NCBI GenBank assembly: GCA_031772625.1
Contig: CM062817.1
Coordinates: 889,748,184 to 889,812,183, forward strand
DNA length: 64,000 nt
Origin: Pinus tabuliformis
Taxonomy: Eukaryota > Streptophyta > Pinopsida > Pinales > Pinaceae
Direction: 5' to 3'
The notes under the pieces were generated by a model. The model searched no databases, was not told the origin of the DNA, and was given only the letters and a program-made list of their open reading frames with translations. This document shows positions 36,863 to 48,939 of this stretch, piece by piece (position 1 is the stretch's first letter; the number at the start of each line of letters is the position of its first letter). The translations under genes and the position numbers were made by a program.

Positions 36863-37386
36863 TAATGTTAAATTAAAAATTATTTAATAAAATATATTAG
36901 TAGTTTGGGTTTGATTGAATGACCCATGACATCATCACGTAATGGGAGGTACGAGGGAGTTATAGGGAGGACTTTAGTAGGTGAAGGGGAGCTGAGAGAG
37001 GAGGGAGGTCCGTGGGTCTTTTTTCCAACGCCTACAACCACTTTATAATTTCTCAATCGATTTCCAAGATCAATTTTTTTTTTTTGGGTTTTTGTTTTTA
37101 AATATTTTGAATTATAATAATACTGAGTAGTAAAAATAACAGAAATTTTAAATAAATGTCATTTGCAAAGCATAAGTCCAAATGAAATAAAACGAGAATC
37201 AATTGAAATCTAGCAAGAAATTAAATATAATGAAGTAATCAGAATGGAAATCCGAAGAAAACAAAAATCTCGCACAATTAACCAAAAAAATCATTAAAGA
37301 ATTATATGACCAAAATTTGTGTATAGTGTCCCCATTATTATTATGAAGATAATAAATTGAAAATGGGGGTTTGCGATTTTACCACA
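35013..37386 (-). repeat. 3' LTR of E4
   Basis: Matches 42205-45064 across its length, for example ACCTCATCAACATTAGGG, CCCTCTCTCTCCC and TCTATTACTTGCCAATAGAAA near the start, and TTATTATTATGAAGATAATA near the end. An AT run (36825-36859) is much longer than in the other copy. Open frames such as 36003-36248 are LTR shadows. Confidence 0.8.
36825..36859. repeat. AT microsatellite in the E4 3' LTR
   Basis: About 17 AT units. The other LTR has only a short TATATATATA (~44020-44031) here, so the run expanded after insertion. Confidence 0.95.
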
Positions 37387-40300
37387 AAAATGACGACACA
37401 CACGGGGAAGAACCAATTATCTCTAGTTAAAGGTAATGAGTTTAACTTTACCCAAAGGTTAAAATGATGAATTCTATTAATCCGTCAAATAATAAAACAT
37501 TTCCCATGGGTCCCACATTAGTGAATCAAGCAAATATAGGTAAGAAAATCCCTTTTGCATAAATCTTGGTAATATCAACAAAATCAATCCAAAACCAACA
37601 ACAAAACCATCACACAAAAAATTGCAAACGAAAAAGAAAAATAAAAGAAAAACCTAAATTAAAAAAGATAAACCCCACGAGACTAACTATAAAAATGTCT
37701 CAACAAAAGGGAAAAATAAGACAAGCACGCGTGTTAGTTTTATGTTGAGACTTTAATGAATTCTATCTTGTAGAGTTATAAGCAATTAGGCTCTCAAACC
37801 GTAAAGTGAATAGCAATGACGAGGTAAAATGAAGCAAAATGAGAAGTTTCTACCCTTTGCAAATTTTTTGGTTTTAAAACAAAGCCTGCAGGAGAACATC
37901 TTAACAATTTTATAATAAAAATAAGGCTTGAGAAACAAACTAAAGGTTCATGGATTCCCCAATTTAGCTGATTTGATGAACATCATTACTGCTCTTCCAA
38001 AAATTCGAAAGCAAAAAAAAAAGGAGAATGATGTCAAATATGAGCTGGAAGGAGTGTGAATTTTTTTTTGAAGACCTGCAAGACAAATGTTTATACCAAC
38101 GAATCTAAAAAAAAAAATGTGAAACAAAAATGCAAAGAAATAGAAAAGGATGAAAACAAGCATATGGGGCTTACCATTTGAATAATTTCGTTTAATTTTA
38201 CCTTAAAGATGTCGATTTTCTCCAACAAAAGATAACCTCTCCTTTTAATTGGAATTAAAATTATGAAGAAGTGGCTTATGAAGTTTTCATTGGCCCAAAA
38301 TTATCACTTATTAAATATGTAAGGCAAGCAATAAAGTTAGAAAAATAATGTTTAATGTTCAAGGAGTCAAAAGTAAACAAAATCCATCAGAAATGAAAAT
38401 GAAGATGTGCTTTTCTATGAGTTGCAACGAAAATTGTTCAATTTGTTTTTTCAGATTTCATATCAACTCCAAGATTTTCATAAAATCTCATAAATCAAGA
38501 CCAAGTCCCAACATATGTAGCACTTTTGAATCTTAGCATGATAAGTATGGAGCGATATATCAAAAATATGAAAACCACAAGAGAATTCAAACATAAATTT
38601 ACCATGATCCATTACCTTTGCATGTTTTCTATTTGTTTACCAATTAAAAGGTTGTTGTGAAGATCCATGTACACACACCTTGAAGAATGGATATCCCTGA
38701 AGTCACCTAGTCATCCCTCGGGATGAATGCTTGGGGATTTGATGAGACTTAAAAATAAAAATACATCCTAGCTCTCAAATACCATGGTAACATGGAAATC
38801 ATGATTGAATAGGCCAAATTGAATAAAGCATAAATATAAAGAGAGGTAATCTCCACGTGATCATGATGAATAGGCCAAATTGTCAAGTAATGAATGAGTT
38901 GACTAGAGGTCTACAAGATTACATAATCCGATATTTCGAGATATTGAGGGGGCTCAGTATAAAGGGAAATAGAACTCCTGGAAGAGAAATCTTGTAATTT
39001 TTTAAAAAGAAAGTTCCGAGAAAGGGAGTTCGAGATTAATGAATAGGAGTGAGGTTGGTGGGATCCCATATAAAAATATCGGAAACCATTTTATAATTTA
39101 AATTGACTTACGAGATTTAGAGATCACGAGGACTGTTCAAAGATAGTGAAGTAGGGGCCATTTTCTTAATTAAGTGTTTTATTGCGAAAACAAGAAAATT
39201 GTGAGTGACAGTCGAGGAAAGGGCCATATGGATCTAGTGTCAGAAATATCGGAATGTGTTTTAACATGCTTCTGATATAACGCGATTCCGAGGTTATGAG
39301 TCATCTCAGAATTTATGAAAGGAATGTGACTAAAAGAGGAATGCAAGATACATGACTGTAGTGTAAAGGTTTGACTCAACTCGGCAAATGTAAGTTTCAG
39401 AATGGGAAAGATAAAATCATGGACAAGAGTAATTTTACAACTTGCAACAAGATTTTTTTGCAATTTTCCTTTGCTTGTGGATTCTCTTTAATTTAACATT
39501 TAAAATGCGAGGAGTCGTAAACCCACGACAAATTTGAACAAGAAGGAGAAAAGCGTTTCATTTCAATTGCATCAACAAGAAATTGAATATGATTATTGAG
39601 TCATCTTGCAAATGTGCAAAGAAAGTAAATATGAAGAGAAGCACCAATACAAAGTACAAAAATTCTGATGAGAAAGCAAATAATTCCCTGAACATGTTTA
39701 TAACTCAGAAAAAAATTAGTTGCTCGCTTTATTCTTCTATCTGTATTATTAAAAGAAGAAACAAACAAAACAACAAAGTAACTAAACAAATTCTAACCCT
39801 ATCCTAACTAAATGAAAGGAATCATCACTAGGTATAGCCATACTTCCAATTTAACCATTCTAACATTTTATTTCCCACATGTATGTATAGGTCAAACATC
39901 AATAATAAAAATACAATTATAATTATACCAACAAAAATAAATCTAAATGCAGTATATACACTTATTGCTAACATATTTACAAAAAACAACTTATTTACAA
40001 TCAACTTATTTGCAAGCATTCTCCCTTGGAAAGTTTCCTCCAACCAAATCTCTATGGGATCATACAAATATGGAATGATAGTTGATAGAGAATGGAAGAG
40101 GTTAATTGAAAGAGAGGTTGAACAACCATTAGTGCTATGAACATGAAACAAGTCATTAACAATCTTTGGTAGAATTTAATCTCCCAAACAACTTTCAAAT
40201 GTATCAATGAAATTCAGATGCGAGCTTGTTGAATCTATTAGAAGATCATTGGTTAAAATAAGAGGCTAGACATATTGCATCAATGCACTCAAAAGTGATG

Positions 40301-40756
40301 ATTCATGTTGAAAATGCACTCTATAAAGAAAAGTGAACTGATAAGTTATGGCCATCAAATGGAATTGGGATATCAAAAGCTTTTGGTGGTCATAATCTAA
40401 ATCTTGAGATTATTTTTCACGTTCTAGCAATGCATTATGCAAATATTGGACATTTAATTGGTCAATATGGGAGTAAATGACATCTAAAAATTAAAAAATG
40501 CAAGAAGAAAAGAAATCTGAAAACAAACAAAATAAATGAAGGAAAATTATAAAATCAAATCATAATTTACACTATTGTTACAATTAATGTTACAACACAA
40601 TTGGGACTGGTTTGATACAACTTCCTTTTCACCAGAATTAGCCAAGATAGTACAACTAGAATGGTCATCAGCATCAACTTGTGAAAGAGGGAAATACTCC
40701 AGATTATGAACAAGAAAGAGGACTTGATCAACATAAGAATCATAAACTGGGATGGA
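37387..40756. other. E4 interior, unassigned 3.4 kb
   Basis: AT-rich sequence with no motif of RT, integrase, protease or any host family on either strand. The longest open frames (94-107 codons) are AT-rich and unconvincing. A phrase GAATAGGCCAAATTG occurs twice (38808, 38868). No clear polypurine tract is seen at the inner edge of the 3' LTR. Confidence 0.4.
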
Positions 40757-41521
40757 TTATTGAATGTTGAAATCATGACAATGATTAAATGTTTGAAAAT
40801 GAGAATGTATTGGAACAACTTCTGAATTGAAGTTGTCTTCAACTTCTGAATTGAAGTTGTCTTCATTTTCAAATATGGTTTGACTTGGATAACGAGGATT
40901 TAATGAGGATTGAGATAAATCAACATCCTCAATGTCAAAATAATCATCAAAAATGACTTCATGACATTCACTAGAATTCTCTTCATTCCCATACGATGCA
41001 TTAAAACGAGTATTGAGCACATTTTCATCAATATTGAAAGAATGATCGCTAATTATCTCTCTATCTAGATCTAAACTAATTGGAAATTCATTCATGTCAA
41101 CTCCTTTATTCTTTGGAATAACATTAATGTAAACAGGGGAAGAATTACCATCAACAAAAATATTAGGATAAAGAGAGAAATATGAGTTTAAAGAAATGAA
41201 CATGAAAATATCTCTATTCGTAGAATTTTGTGTGTTTTCTCTATTGCAAATTTCAGATTCTTGATCATTCATTTGGTTATTCAAACTTTCTTGAAGACTG
41301 TTGTTTGACTGCTTTGAATTTTGTATTTGATCAACATGATAAAATTCAGAAATTTTTGTAGTGAATTGTACATTGTTGTAATTTTCAATTTGCGCTTGTG
41401 CTTGCCGATTTTTTAGCTGATTTTCTAATTTTATTTCATGTTGATTTTGAGATTTTGAGGCAGCTATTTCTTCAAATATGATGTTGGTATCTTTTTGCGG
41501 TTGATTACCAAATTCTTTCAA
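40757..41521 (-). pseudogene. E4 open frame, N/Q/E-rich, Gag-associated
   Basis: 254 codons, strongly hydrophilic and rich in N, Q, E and S, with a coiled-coil-like start (KSQNQHEIKLENQLKNRQAQ). No enzyme motif, transmembrane segment or zinc knuckle. It lies directly downstream of the Gag capsid-like stretch, so it may be the variable C-terminal half of Gag or a separate element protein. A tandem duplicate of 24 bp (about 40817-40864) repeats EDNFNSEV. I do not recognise the family. Confidence 0.4.
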
Positions 41522-41789
41522 TCTTTGTGATTATGATTCATTAACATATGGGAGTGCATCAAAGTCCTTATTAATGTTATAAGAAGTGTGCACTAAATAT
41601 AAGAAATTTTCATACATGGTCGAGACAACTTCATCATGTTTAGAATGCACCTCGATATAAAAATTTTTAGTCATGTTAATAGAAGTTGCAAAAGATTTAT
41701 CAAAGTTTGAAATTGTCTCATATGGATTAGGAATGCAAGGGAAGGAAACTAGTCTTCTAAACCATTATGCTAATTGAAACTCAAGAGAC

Positions 41790-42130
41790 AATTCTTTAGA
41801 TTGAAATTGAAAACAAATTAATTTGAATCTAATAAAAATTTCATCTAAAGACTCACCTTCAAATCAGTGAAGAGCTTCAAGTTGGTTGCACACCTTTTTC
41901 GTAGTTGTAATCCTGAAAAGCATGTAGGAATTTTTTTATAAACTCGTCCCAAGTGCAAATGGAGGAAAATGATAAAGTTTTACACCATTCTATTACCATT
42001 CTTGTCAAAGTGAGAGTAAACATCCATTAAACTTTGTCATTGACAAGAGTTTCACTACCTGAATTGGAGTTGAAGCAGGTGGAAGTTTAGTAAAGCAACT
42101 CCAAAGTGGTCACTTAGAAGGATCCATTCT
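41790..42130 (-). pseudogene. E4 Gag capsid-like remnant
   Basis: The minus strand shows the retrotransposon-gag pattern: a WMFTLTL…WCKTL stretch, then CTWDEFIKKFLHAFQDYNY, then a segment with GESLDEIFIRFKLI in a neighbouring frame. It follows the primer site by ~60 bp, the usual gag position. Similar in kind to the E0 fragment at 115-462. Broken. Confidence 0.6.
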
Positions 42131-42186
42131 AACAAAATCAAACTTTATAACGCAAAATATTTACAGAAAAAATATAATGCAAACCT

Positions 42187-42200
42187 TCCTTCTAGCGCCA
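42187..42200 (-). other. Primer-binding site of E4
   Basis: Minus strand TGGCGCTAGAAGGA, four bases inside the LTR end at 42205. Identical in its first 13 bases to the E0 site at 529-543. Confidence 0.65.
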
Positions 42201-42204
42201 AAAA

Positions 42205-45064
42205 TGTTAATGGCCAAAAATAACCTCATCAACATTAGGGAAGGCCACTCGGTCATAGTCCCAAATTAGACTCTTACCCATTTGTATAATAGTTCCAACT
42301 GGTTCAATTGGGTCCAGTTACCCCCTCTCTCTCCCTGTTGGTTATAGTTTGTCTATTACTTTCCAATAGAAAGAGAGAAATCAGATTTGCCCTTTTGCTG
42401 TGCACATACAAGCAAACAAATCCTTAAGATGACTTGAGAGTTCAACTAAGCCACACCTAAAGTCTCCTCCATTGTAAGAGGCCTACAAGAATGCAGACTT
42501 AAATCTAAATGCATATATATTCTAAGATGCAAGTGATAAAAATAAATTCTAAATCTATCTCGATTAAGAAGATATAGATCTATCCCAACCGAGAGTGGAA
42601 TAAATAATTGAGGACTTTAACATGCATCATTTATGATAAATATCCACTTAATGAAATAATTCTACTAGCCGATATTATAATTATCAAAACATGTTTTGTT
42701 TGGAGATCTTATAACAATGAATGATTGACTATTAAACTAGGAAAAAGTTCTCATAATTTCAATAGTTATTATATCAATTTTAGATGACAGATTTATGAGT
42801 AAATAGTTACTCAGAAATCTGATTTAAATACTTGAGCAAAGAGAAAATTAACAACAGATCTATGAGACTAATGAATTAGATAGCTAATCCAAAAGATATT
42901 CATCCTCACATCAAACAAGAATGCACAATATGTGAAACTTTACACAGATGTGTGATTAAATATATAAAATTTTCATTATAAGTAGAAATATTCAAATACA
43001 AAATAATGAAACCTAGTCTCTTAATCTGTTCCTTGAGATGATCTCCAATAATATTTCATAAATCATGAACTCTGCCACTAAAATAAAGAGCTGCAATAGT
43101 GTAATGCTCTGCGTCCAATACAAAATACATATTTGAAAAGAAAAATCCCCATTAACCCAAACCTGAGTTTTCTCCTTTCTTCTACCACTGGAAATCCTTT
43201 ATAAAAGTGCTTTAAAATCCCTTAGATGTAGAGAAGAGGAACCTCTCACTCATTCTCAAGACTGATATTAATAATTACAAGAAATATCTCAAAATGGAGA
43301 GCTATTGGGAGTAGTTTTTAAGATCCCTAATTGGAGCTCCAAATTCTCTATTTTCTTCTTTGTTGGTTCAATAGCATTACTCCCAATGCTCTTTGTCTCA
43401 TCTCCCCAACTGTTCTCCTACCAAAAACCAATAAAAAATAAATTAAATTAAATTAAATTGCATGCTAAAATCAGAATTACAAAATATGGGAAAAACCAAC
43501 TCTCCAATCAAAATCAAATTAAATAAATAAATTGAAGGAAAATTGTGCTCTTGTTGATCATTGTTAGGGATTATATCAATGAAAGGAATTGTTATTAAAC
43601 CAATTTACAAGAGCAGAAGAATGGGTAAAGGAAATTGTTCATTGAATTTTTGTTACAATTTCGTAACATCATTTTCTACTAAATTTTTGGAATATTAAAT
43701 TTACAAATTTGGTTTATTTAATGCTCTCAGACCGTTCTCCTTGATTCTAGCTTTCCAACGAGCCATTCTGATCTTCATTTGGCCAAATAAAACTCAAAAT
43801 ATACCTCTCCAAAATTAAGATGTCAAAACTACAATAATAAAAACTCATACTTAGCAAAAAAACACTATATTTTTTAATTATTAAAAATCTAATTCTAAAT
43901 TATATTCCTAATTTAAAAATTATTTTAAATAAACTAAATTAAATAAAATTATTATTATATACCAACTAAATTAATTTACATTAGTTAAATAAATAAATAA
44001 ATTGAAAAAATAAAATAAAATATATATATAATAATGTTAAATTAAATATATTTAATAAAATATATTAGTGGCTTTGGGTCTCATTGAATGAACCATGGCA
44101 TAATCATGTAGTGGGAGGCATAAGGAGGATATAAGTGGAGAAATAAGGAGGATCTTGGGAGGGATGTCTGGGGAGTTATAAGGAATAAGAAGGCAATTGA
44201 GGAGAAAAGGAAGGAGGTCTCAGGGCTTAGGGGGTAGGAGGAAGTTATAAGGTGAAGGGGAGCCGAGATATGAGAGAGGAGGGAGGTGAGGCCCACGTGG
44301 AGGTGGGTCCTCACTCCAACAACTACAATCACTTTATAATTGTCAGACAACATAAAAAATACAATCGATCTTTGATGAGTATGGAGATCTCGTAACTTTT
44401 ATGAAATTGGAATTAAATAGACTTCCGATATCTACATATATATTTTTTCCCTTTAAATATTTTGAATTAATTTTTTTTTTTTTAAATTACAATTAGTTAT
44501 TTTTTTATTTAAGTTTTTGTGATTTATAATGAATTAAGTAAAGTTTTTCGGTAGAATTTATATAAGAAATTTTTTTGGCCAATGCATTTCAAACTAACAA
44601 GTGTGGTTCATTATCAGGGACAATAATTTGTTATATTATATAATTTTAATTGTTATACAATCTCGACTGTGGCAGTTTTGTAGGACAGTGAGCAATAAAA
44701 TAATAAATAATTAAAAATTAACAAAAAACAATATTTACATATTAAAATAAATTAATTTTTAAAGATTAAAATAATATACATTTTTAGCCGAGGCAGTAAA
44801 ATCACCAAAACTTTGAATGAGTGTCATTTGCAAATTGTAAGTCAAAATGAGATAAAACAAGAATCAATGGAAATCTAGCAAGAAATCAAACGCCATGAAG
44901 CAATCAGAATGGAAATATGAAGAAAACAAAAATCTTGCAAAAATGTCGCATAATTAACCAAAAGAAAGTATTAAAGGGTGATATGACTAGAATTTGTGTA
45001 TAGGGTCCACATTATTATTATGAAGATAATAAATTGAAAATGGAGGGGTTATGATTCTACCACA
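42205..45064 (-). repeat. 5' LTR of E4
   Basis: 2860 bp, the partner of 35013-37386. It is longer because of extra sequence around 44100-44330 (purine-rich AAGGAGGAT-type repeats) and 44380-44830. Divergence by eye is roughly 10-15%, pointing to an old insertion. No host gene inside. Confidence 0.8.
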
Positions 45065-47182
45065 ACACGTTCCCATCAAAACCTCTGGGGTAAAACCTAT
45101 GGGACACATGGATGGTGCCAACACGTTGTCTGCATCCAATGGCTTTGGTCACCCTACCTGCACGCCCTTGGTCATGGCTCCTGGGCTTATAGCTTGATAG
45201 GGAGTTTAACTTCTAGCCCCCAGTAATGAATTTCAACGTTCATGGGCATATATGCATTTATGTTTGGTCTTATGCCCTAGCGCTTGATTACGATGCTCTA
45301 TAACTCATGGGCCTATTAAGACTCGAGGGTTAGACCCTAAAACGCCTTAAGGGCTCAACCCTGTGCAAATTTATATATATATATAAAAGTTGGGTCAAAG
45401 CCACTATAAGCTTGGGTAGGATATCATGTATTCCATATAGACATAAATATTGTAAGCTCATGAGAGAGAAATCTAACGAGCTTTGCAATAATGCATATAT
45501 ATATATATATATATATATATACTTAACTCACATACACATAAATGTTATACTTCTTGAGCTTAAAATAATGAAAAAAGGATTAATAGCCAATTCTTTCAAC
45601 TACATAATAAATATATTAGAGATTTGTCCATTCATTTATTGTTAGACCCATTGGTCAATTCTCAAGCTCACAACAAATTAGAAATCTACAGGTCTCTCAG
45701 AATGATAATAAACTTGAAAAGTAGACCATAAACACATGCAAAGATTCATTCATTTACTCACGAATTAAACAGAAATGCAACATTCCTCAAGCATGTGGAA
45801 AATCACGTTCCATGTCATATTGCAAGAATTTAACCAGTACATTGAATTGATACCAAAACGTGCTTTAAATTAGCACCTTAAACATATTATTAACAAGTAA
45901 TTTACAAAGGCTTGAGTATAATTATCTTATTGAAATGTGCTCAACAACTGAGTTTCGGACTTCAACTCTCCACCCAACCTTTGGCACATTGTAGCCAAGC
46001 CTTTCTTGTAGGACTCATCCCCGGGCCAGATTTCAGAGCTTGAGGAGCAGTACATAGGGATAAGAATCAATACCACAACTGAAACAGAGTCTCCAAAGGC
46101 TAAACCTCCTTTACCCACTAGCTAATCATAACTCAAAGACAAAATATAAGAATCCACTTCCTTGGACCTCTCAACAAATCCTAGTTGTTATAGCATAGAG
46201 GTTGTGGTCTCAGTCCACCTTAATTCTACAATTGTTTCTAGCATGCAGACTTATAGTTCAATACCAAGAGGAGAGTTCTTTATAATTTTTGGAAGGTTCA
46301 TCAACAAACAAGCTACCATGAGAGCGTGGAGATCACCCATCTAGGTATTTCATTAAAGAGTACAAACACCAATGTTCCCAACCTAGGGCCACACATGGTG
46401 GTTCATCATCCTCTCAAGTACATAGGTGTCTCTACCTCCTGGCCAGTAGGTTCATCAATCTGCAAGCTTCCCATTGGTTTTATAAACCTTGAGCAATCCA
46501 CTCACAGTTGTTTCATTAGCCTCACAACAAGCCACTACTCTCTAAAAATTTTCTTATCCAGCAAGGCACGCATAGTGGTTTCATTAGCTGCACTGCTACA
46601 AAGTGAACTCTTTCTTGTTCAAAATGATTTTTTCCTCTAGTCTCTCCCCCACCCCCCAAACTGTCCCTTGAAAATAAGGACCCCATAAATAATTATTTTC
46701 TCCTCCTTCCAATTCCAATGCTTACCTCCTTCATATGTATAGTTTTGTGGCCTTTTCTCCTTTTTTTCGGATCTTTCCTCTTTTGAATGCGCAAAGTCAC
46801 ATATTTTATCCCTTTCAATGCTTTCCTTTTCCAAAATGTGCAGAGTCACGACTTTTCTCCCATTAAATTCTATATTCGCCACCTCTAGTTGTGTGGACAT
46901 ACCCTCTTCGTCACCCATGTAAGTATGCCAGTGCTGCTAGATCTCATTTAGTTTCGATTCTCTCTTTGCAGATATTATTATGGTTCCCAACCATTCCCTT
47001 TTAAGTCGAATTCATTATGTAGCCAATTCATTGAAGCACACAATTCACCATTAATATCAACGAGGTCTCCTCAAGAAATCTCCTTTCCCAAAATCTAGAA
47101 CATGTGTCCCAATTTCTTAGTGATTTTAATTTGACAAATTATAGATAATATTTACAATAAGATGGAATTCACAAGGTTTGTC
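45065..47182 (-). repeat. E3 5' LTR, outer segment
   Basis: Continuation of the LTR started at 33665, split by E4. From about 45780 onward it matches the 3' LTR copy (27100-28441). The plus-strand end is …AAGGTTTGTCA at 47182. The piece 45065-45775 has no partner in the window. It contains an AT run at 45495-45521. Open frames (e.g. 46637-46918) are LTR shadows. Confidence 0.65.
45495..45521. repeat. AT microsatellite
   Basis: About 13 AT units within the E3 LTR segment. A shorter TATATATATATA run lies upstream near 45372. Confidence 0.9.
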
Positions 47183-48520
47183 ATATAAATTCTAGAAAAT
47201 AGGAGATGGAAGAAGCATCAAAATAGGTGAATATCACTAGATATGAGCTAGGAATGAATATATTCTTCCAAAAGATTTATTGGAGGTTCTTCATCCTAAT
47301 GGTATTTACCATATAAGTGAAGCAAGGGTGGAAGATGATGTTGGCATTAGATGGCATAATGTAGAGGATCTAGAACTAATAGGACCCCATGTAGCACTTT
47401 GGTAAATCTCTATGGATTGTTTTAACATAAGTTTCATCCCCGCTTCAGATACTCTAATAAACTAGTATAGAAAGGAAATATAGGATATGGGGACTTCATA
47501 GCAAAGTTAGGCTACCAAACAATTATGAAAGATGAATGTTAGGAGGCTCAAATTTGGTGGTGGGAGAAAATATAGAATGTGAATGGTTCCTTGAAGACAA
47601 AGATAGTCTTATGGCTTTCTTTGACTAACAAATTGCTTAGTTGGGACAATGGGAGGAAACAAGGTTGGATTGTCCCTAGTCACTACAGTATGTGTAAATA
47701 GAAAGAAGAAATAGTTTTATGTTTAATGGTTTATTGTTGCTTTGTGAAGAATGTATGGAATTTGATTGTTAGAGAGTTGAACTCAAAAACTCATTGGACA
47801 AGCACAATTTTGGAGGAGTGTATTAGGGAATGATGGATGGATAGTTAATACAATTTAAAGGTTTCCTAATGTTAGTTTACTTACAATTTATGGTGGGTAC
47901 ATAATAGCCCTATATATGAATATTGCTTGATCTTAATGGAGGTAGTGGCACAAATGGTATATAACTTAGTCTTGTAGTTTATAATTCTTGAGAAGGGAAA
48001 AAAGATAAAAATGTGGTCATGCTAGAATTAAACCATACTCCTTGGGGTTACTTTGGTGGAGTTAGCCAAGGGAACCTTGTGGTGGGATTTGCTAGAGCGA
48101 TATTGTATTAAATCACATTGTTGTTTCAAATTAAAGTTTGCAACTGAAAGGGCTTCAACATATAAGGTGTAGTTTGTAGCTCTAGTGCCTTTTAAATGAA
48201 GCTATTATTAAAGGCCTCAAATGTTTGAAAGTTCTAGGTGATTCTAAATTGGTGATTGATTAGGAAAATTGCAAAAACACAATACAAAATATTAGATTGT
48301 CCTAGATTCTTGCAATCATCATATCAAATATTGAAGCTTTTGAATGGATTTATTTATGTCTCTCTTATGTGTGTGTGTGTATAGAGAGAGAGAGAGAGAG
48401 AGAGAGTAGAACATAGAAGTGAAGAGTTCATCAAACCATGACCTCTTTTCACGATCAATGTTGTATGTGGAAGAAGAATCCATCGATAGTAACCTCCTTG
48501 ACATCAAGGAGGTTAGAAAC
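47183..48520 (+). pseudogene. 3' remnant of an older LINE (zinc-binding RT tail and RNase H)
   Basis: In the plus strand, broken frames spell a LINE ORF2 C-terminus. KGNIGYGDFIAKLGYQ and WEKIWNVNGSLKTKIVLWLSLTNKLLSWDNGRK (joined by eye in one frame, 47480-47660) form a zf-RVT domain, with SHYSMCK…VLCLMVYCCF as its Cys/His part. HTPWGYFGGVSQGN (~48030) starts an RNase H, and VLGDSKLVID (~48235) is its third acidic motif. The EN and RT domains are missing, so it is 5'-truncated. It starts where the E3 LTR ends, and the left end may have been cut by E3. Multiple stops and frameshifts; non-functional and older than the L1 at 48594. Confidence 0.7.
48368..48406. repeat. GT then GA microsatellite
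   Basis: TGTGTGTGTGTG followed by ATAGAGAGAGAG to 48406. It lies where the RNase H Y-R-E motif of the decayed LINE would be (…CVYRERERE in one frame), so the repeat seems to have grown inside the old coding sequence. Confidence 0.9.
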
Positions 48521-48580
48521 CCATAAAATACAAGAGCATGTTAAGGGTAGTTTGGAAATTCTTTTTTTTTTTGTGGAGTA

Positions 48581-48593
48581 ACAAATATGTATG
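48581..48593. repeat. Left target-site duplication of the L1 LINE
   Basis: ACAAATATGTATG (13 bp), repeated exactly at 55581-55593 right after the poly(A) tail. This fixes both ends of the LINE. Confidence 0.9.
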
Positions 48594-48939
48594 GGTCAAA
48601 ATAGGTTTGTTTGTAACAATAACTCACTAAGTAAACCCGGGGAACTGAAGGATGGTGAGGGTTTGGGAGCAGGAACTCTGGCCGGAACCAGGACCAGACA
48701 GGACGAGGGTTAGGGTTCCATTAGCAAGCACCGACCGGTGAGCGCTGTACGAATGGTAGGGAAACGGAGGATAACGACAGGAGGATAGGCAGCTGGAGGT
48801 TAGATTCAGCGTAAAGCTGACAGCTGGGAGACAAAGCGTTTTGAGATCGGTAAACGAATTACTGAGACAGTAAAAAATTAGGATCTCTGTGCTGGCAGCG
48901 AAACCGATCGGCGATCATTCCTGAACGGTCACAGTAACC
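48594..48939 (+). promoter_or_regulatory. 5' UTR and presumed internal promoter of the L1
   Basis: 346 bp from the target duplication to the ORF1 ATG, with many GG and GA dinucleotides and no ATG-started long frame. LINEs carry their promoter in this region, but no specific box is obvious. The ORF1 context is GTAACCATGG, a strong plant start context (A at -3, G at +4). Confidence 0.6.

Larger units (their letters stand above)
35013..45064 (-). mobile_element. Long-LTR gypsy relative E4 (LARD-like), inside the E3 LTR
   Basis: LTRs of 2374 bp (35013-37386) and 2860 bp (42205-45064) start TGTTRATGGCCAAAAA and end ACCACA on the plus strand. A primer site TGGCGCTAGAAGG (42187-42200, minus strand) marks the right copy as the 5' LTR. 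The 4.8 kb interior has only a Gag-like remnant and one 254-codon open frame; no RT, RNase H or integrase is visible. This resembles LARDs, large non-autonomous LTR elements. The flanks (GGTTT left, ACACG right) show no target duplication. Old and broken. Confidence 0.7.
27100..47182 (-). mobile_element. Chromovirus E3 (Ty3/gypsy) carrying E4
   Basis: Minus strand, read from the right: 5' LTR (47182-45065, then after the E4 insertion 35012-33665), primer site (33651-33664), gag (~33309-31900), protease, RT, RNase H, integrase and chromodomain (~31900-28590), polypurine tract (28442-28458), then a 3' LTR (28441 to ~27100). The 3' LTR is much shorter than the 5' LTR because its outer part is missing at the junction with E1. 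Many breaks; old. Confidence 0.75.

Noticed and set aside
39179-40151. Frames of 94 and 107 codons with hydrophobic stretches (39179-39463, 39828-40151), possible small membrane proteins
   Set aside because: Hydrophobicity follows from T-rich composition on the minus strand; no start context or conservation evidence.
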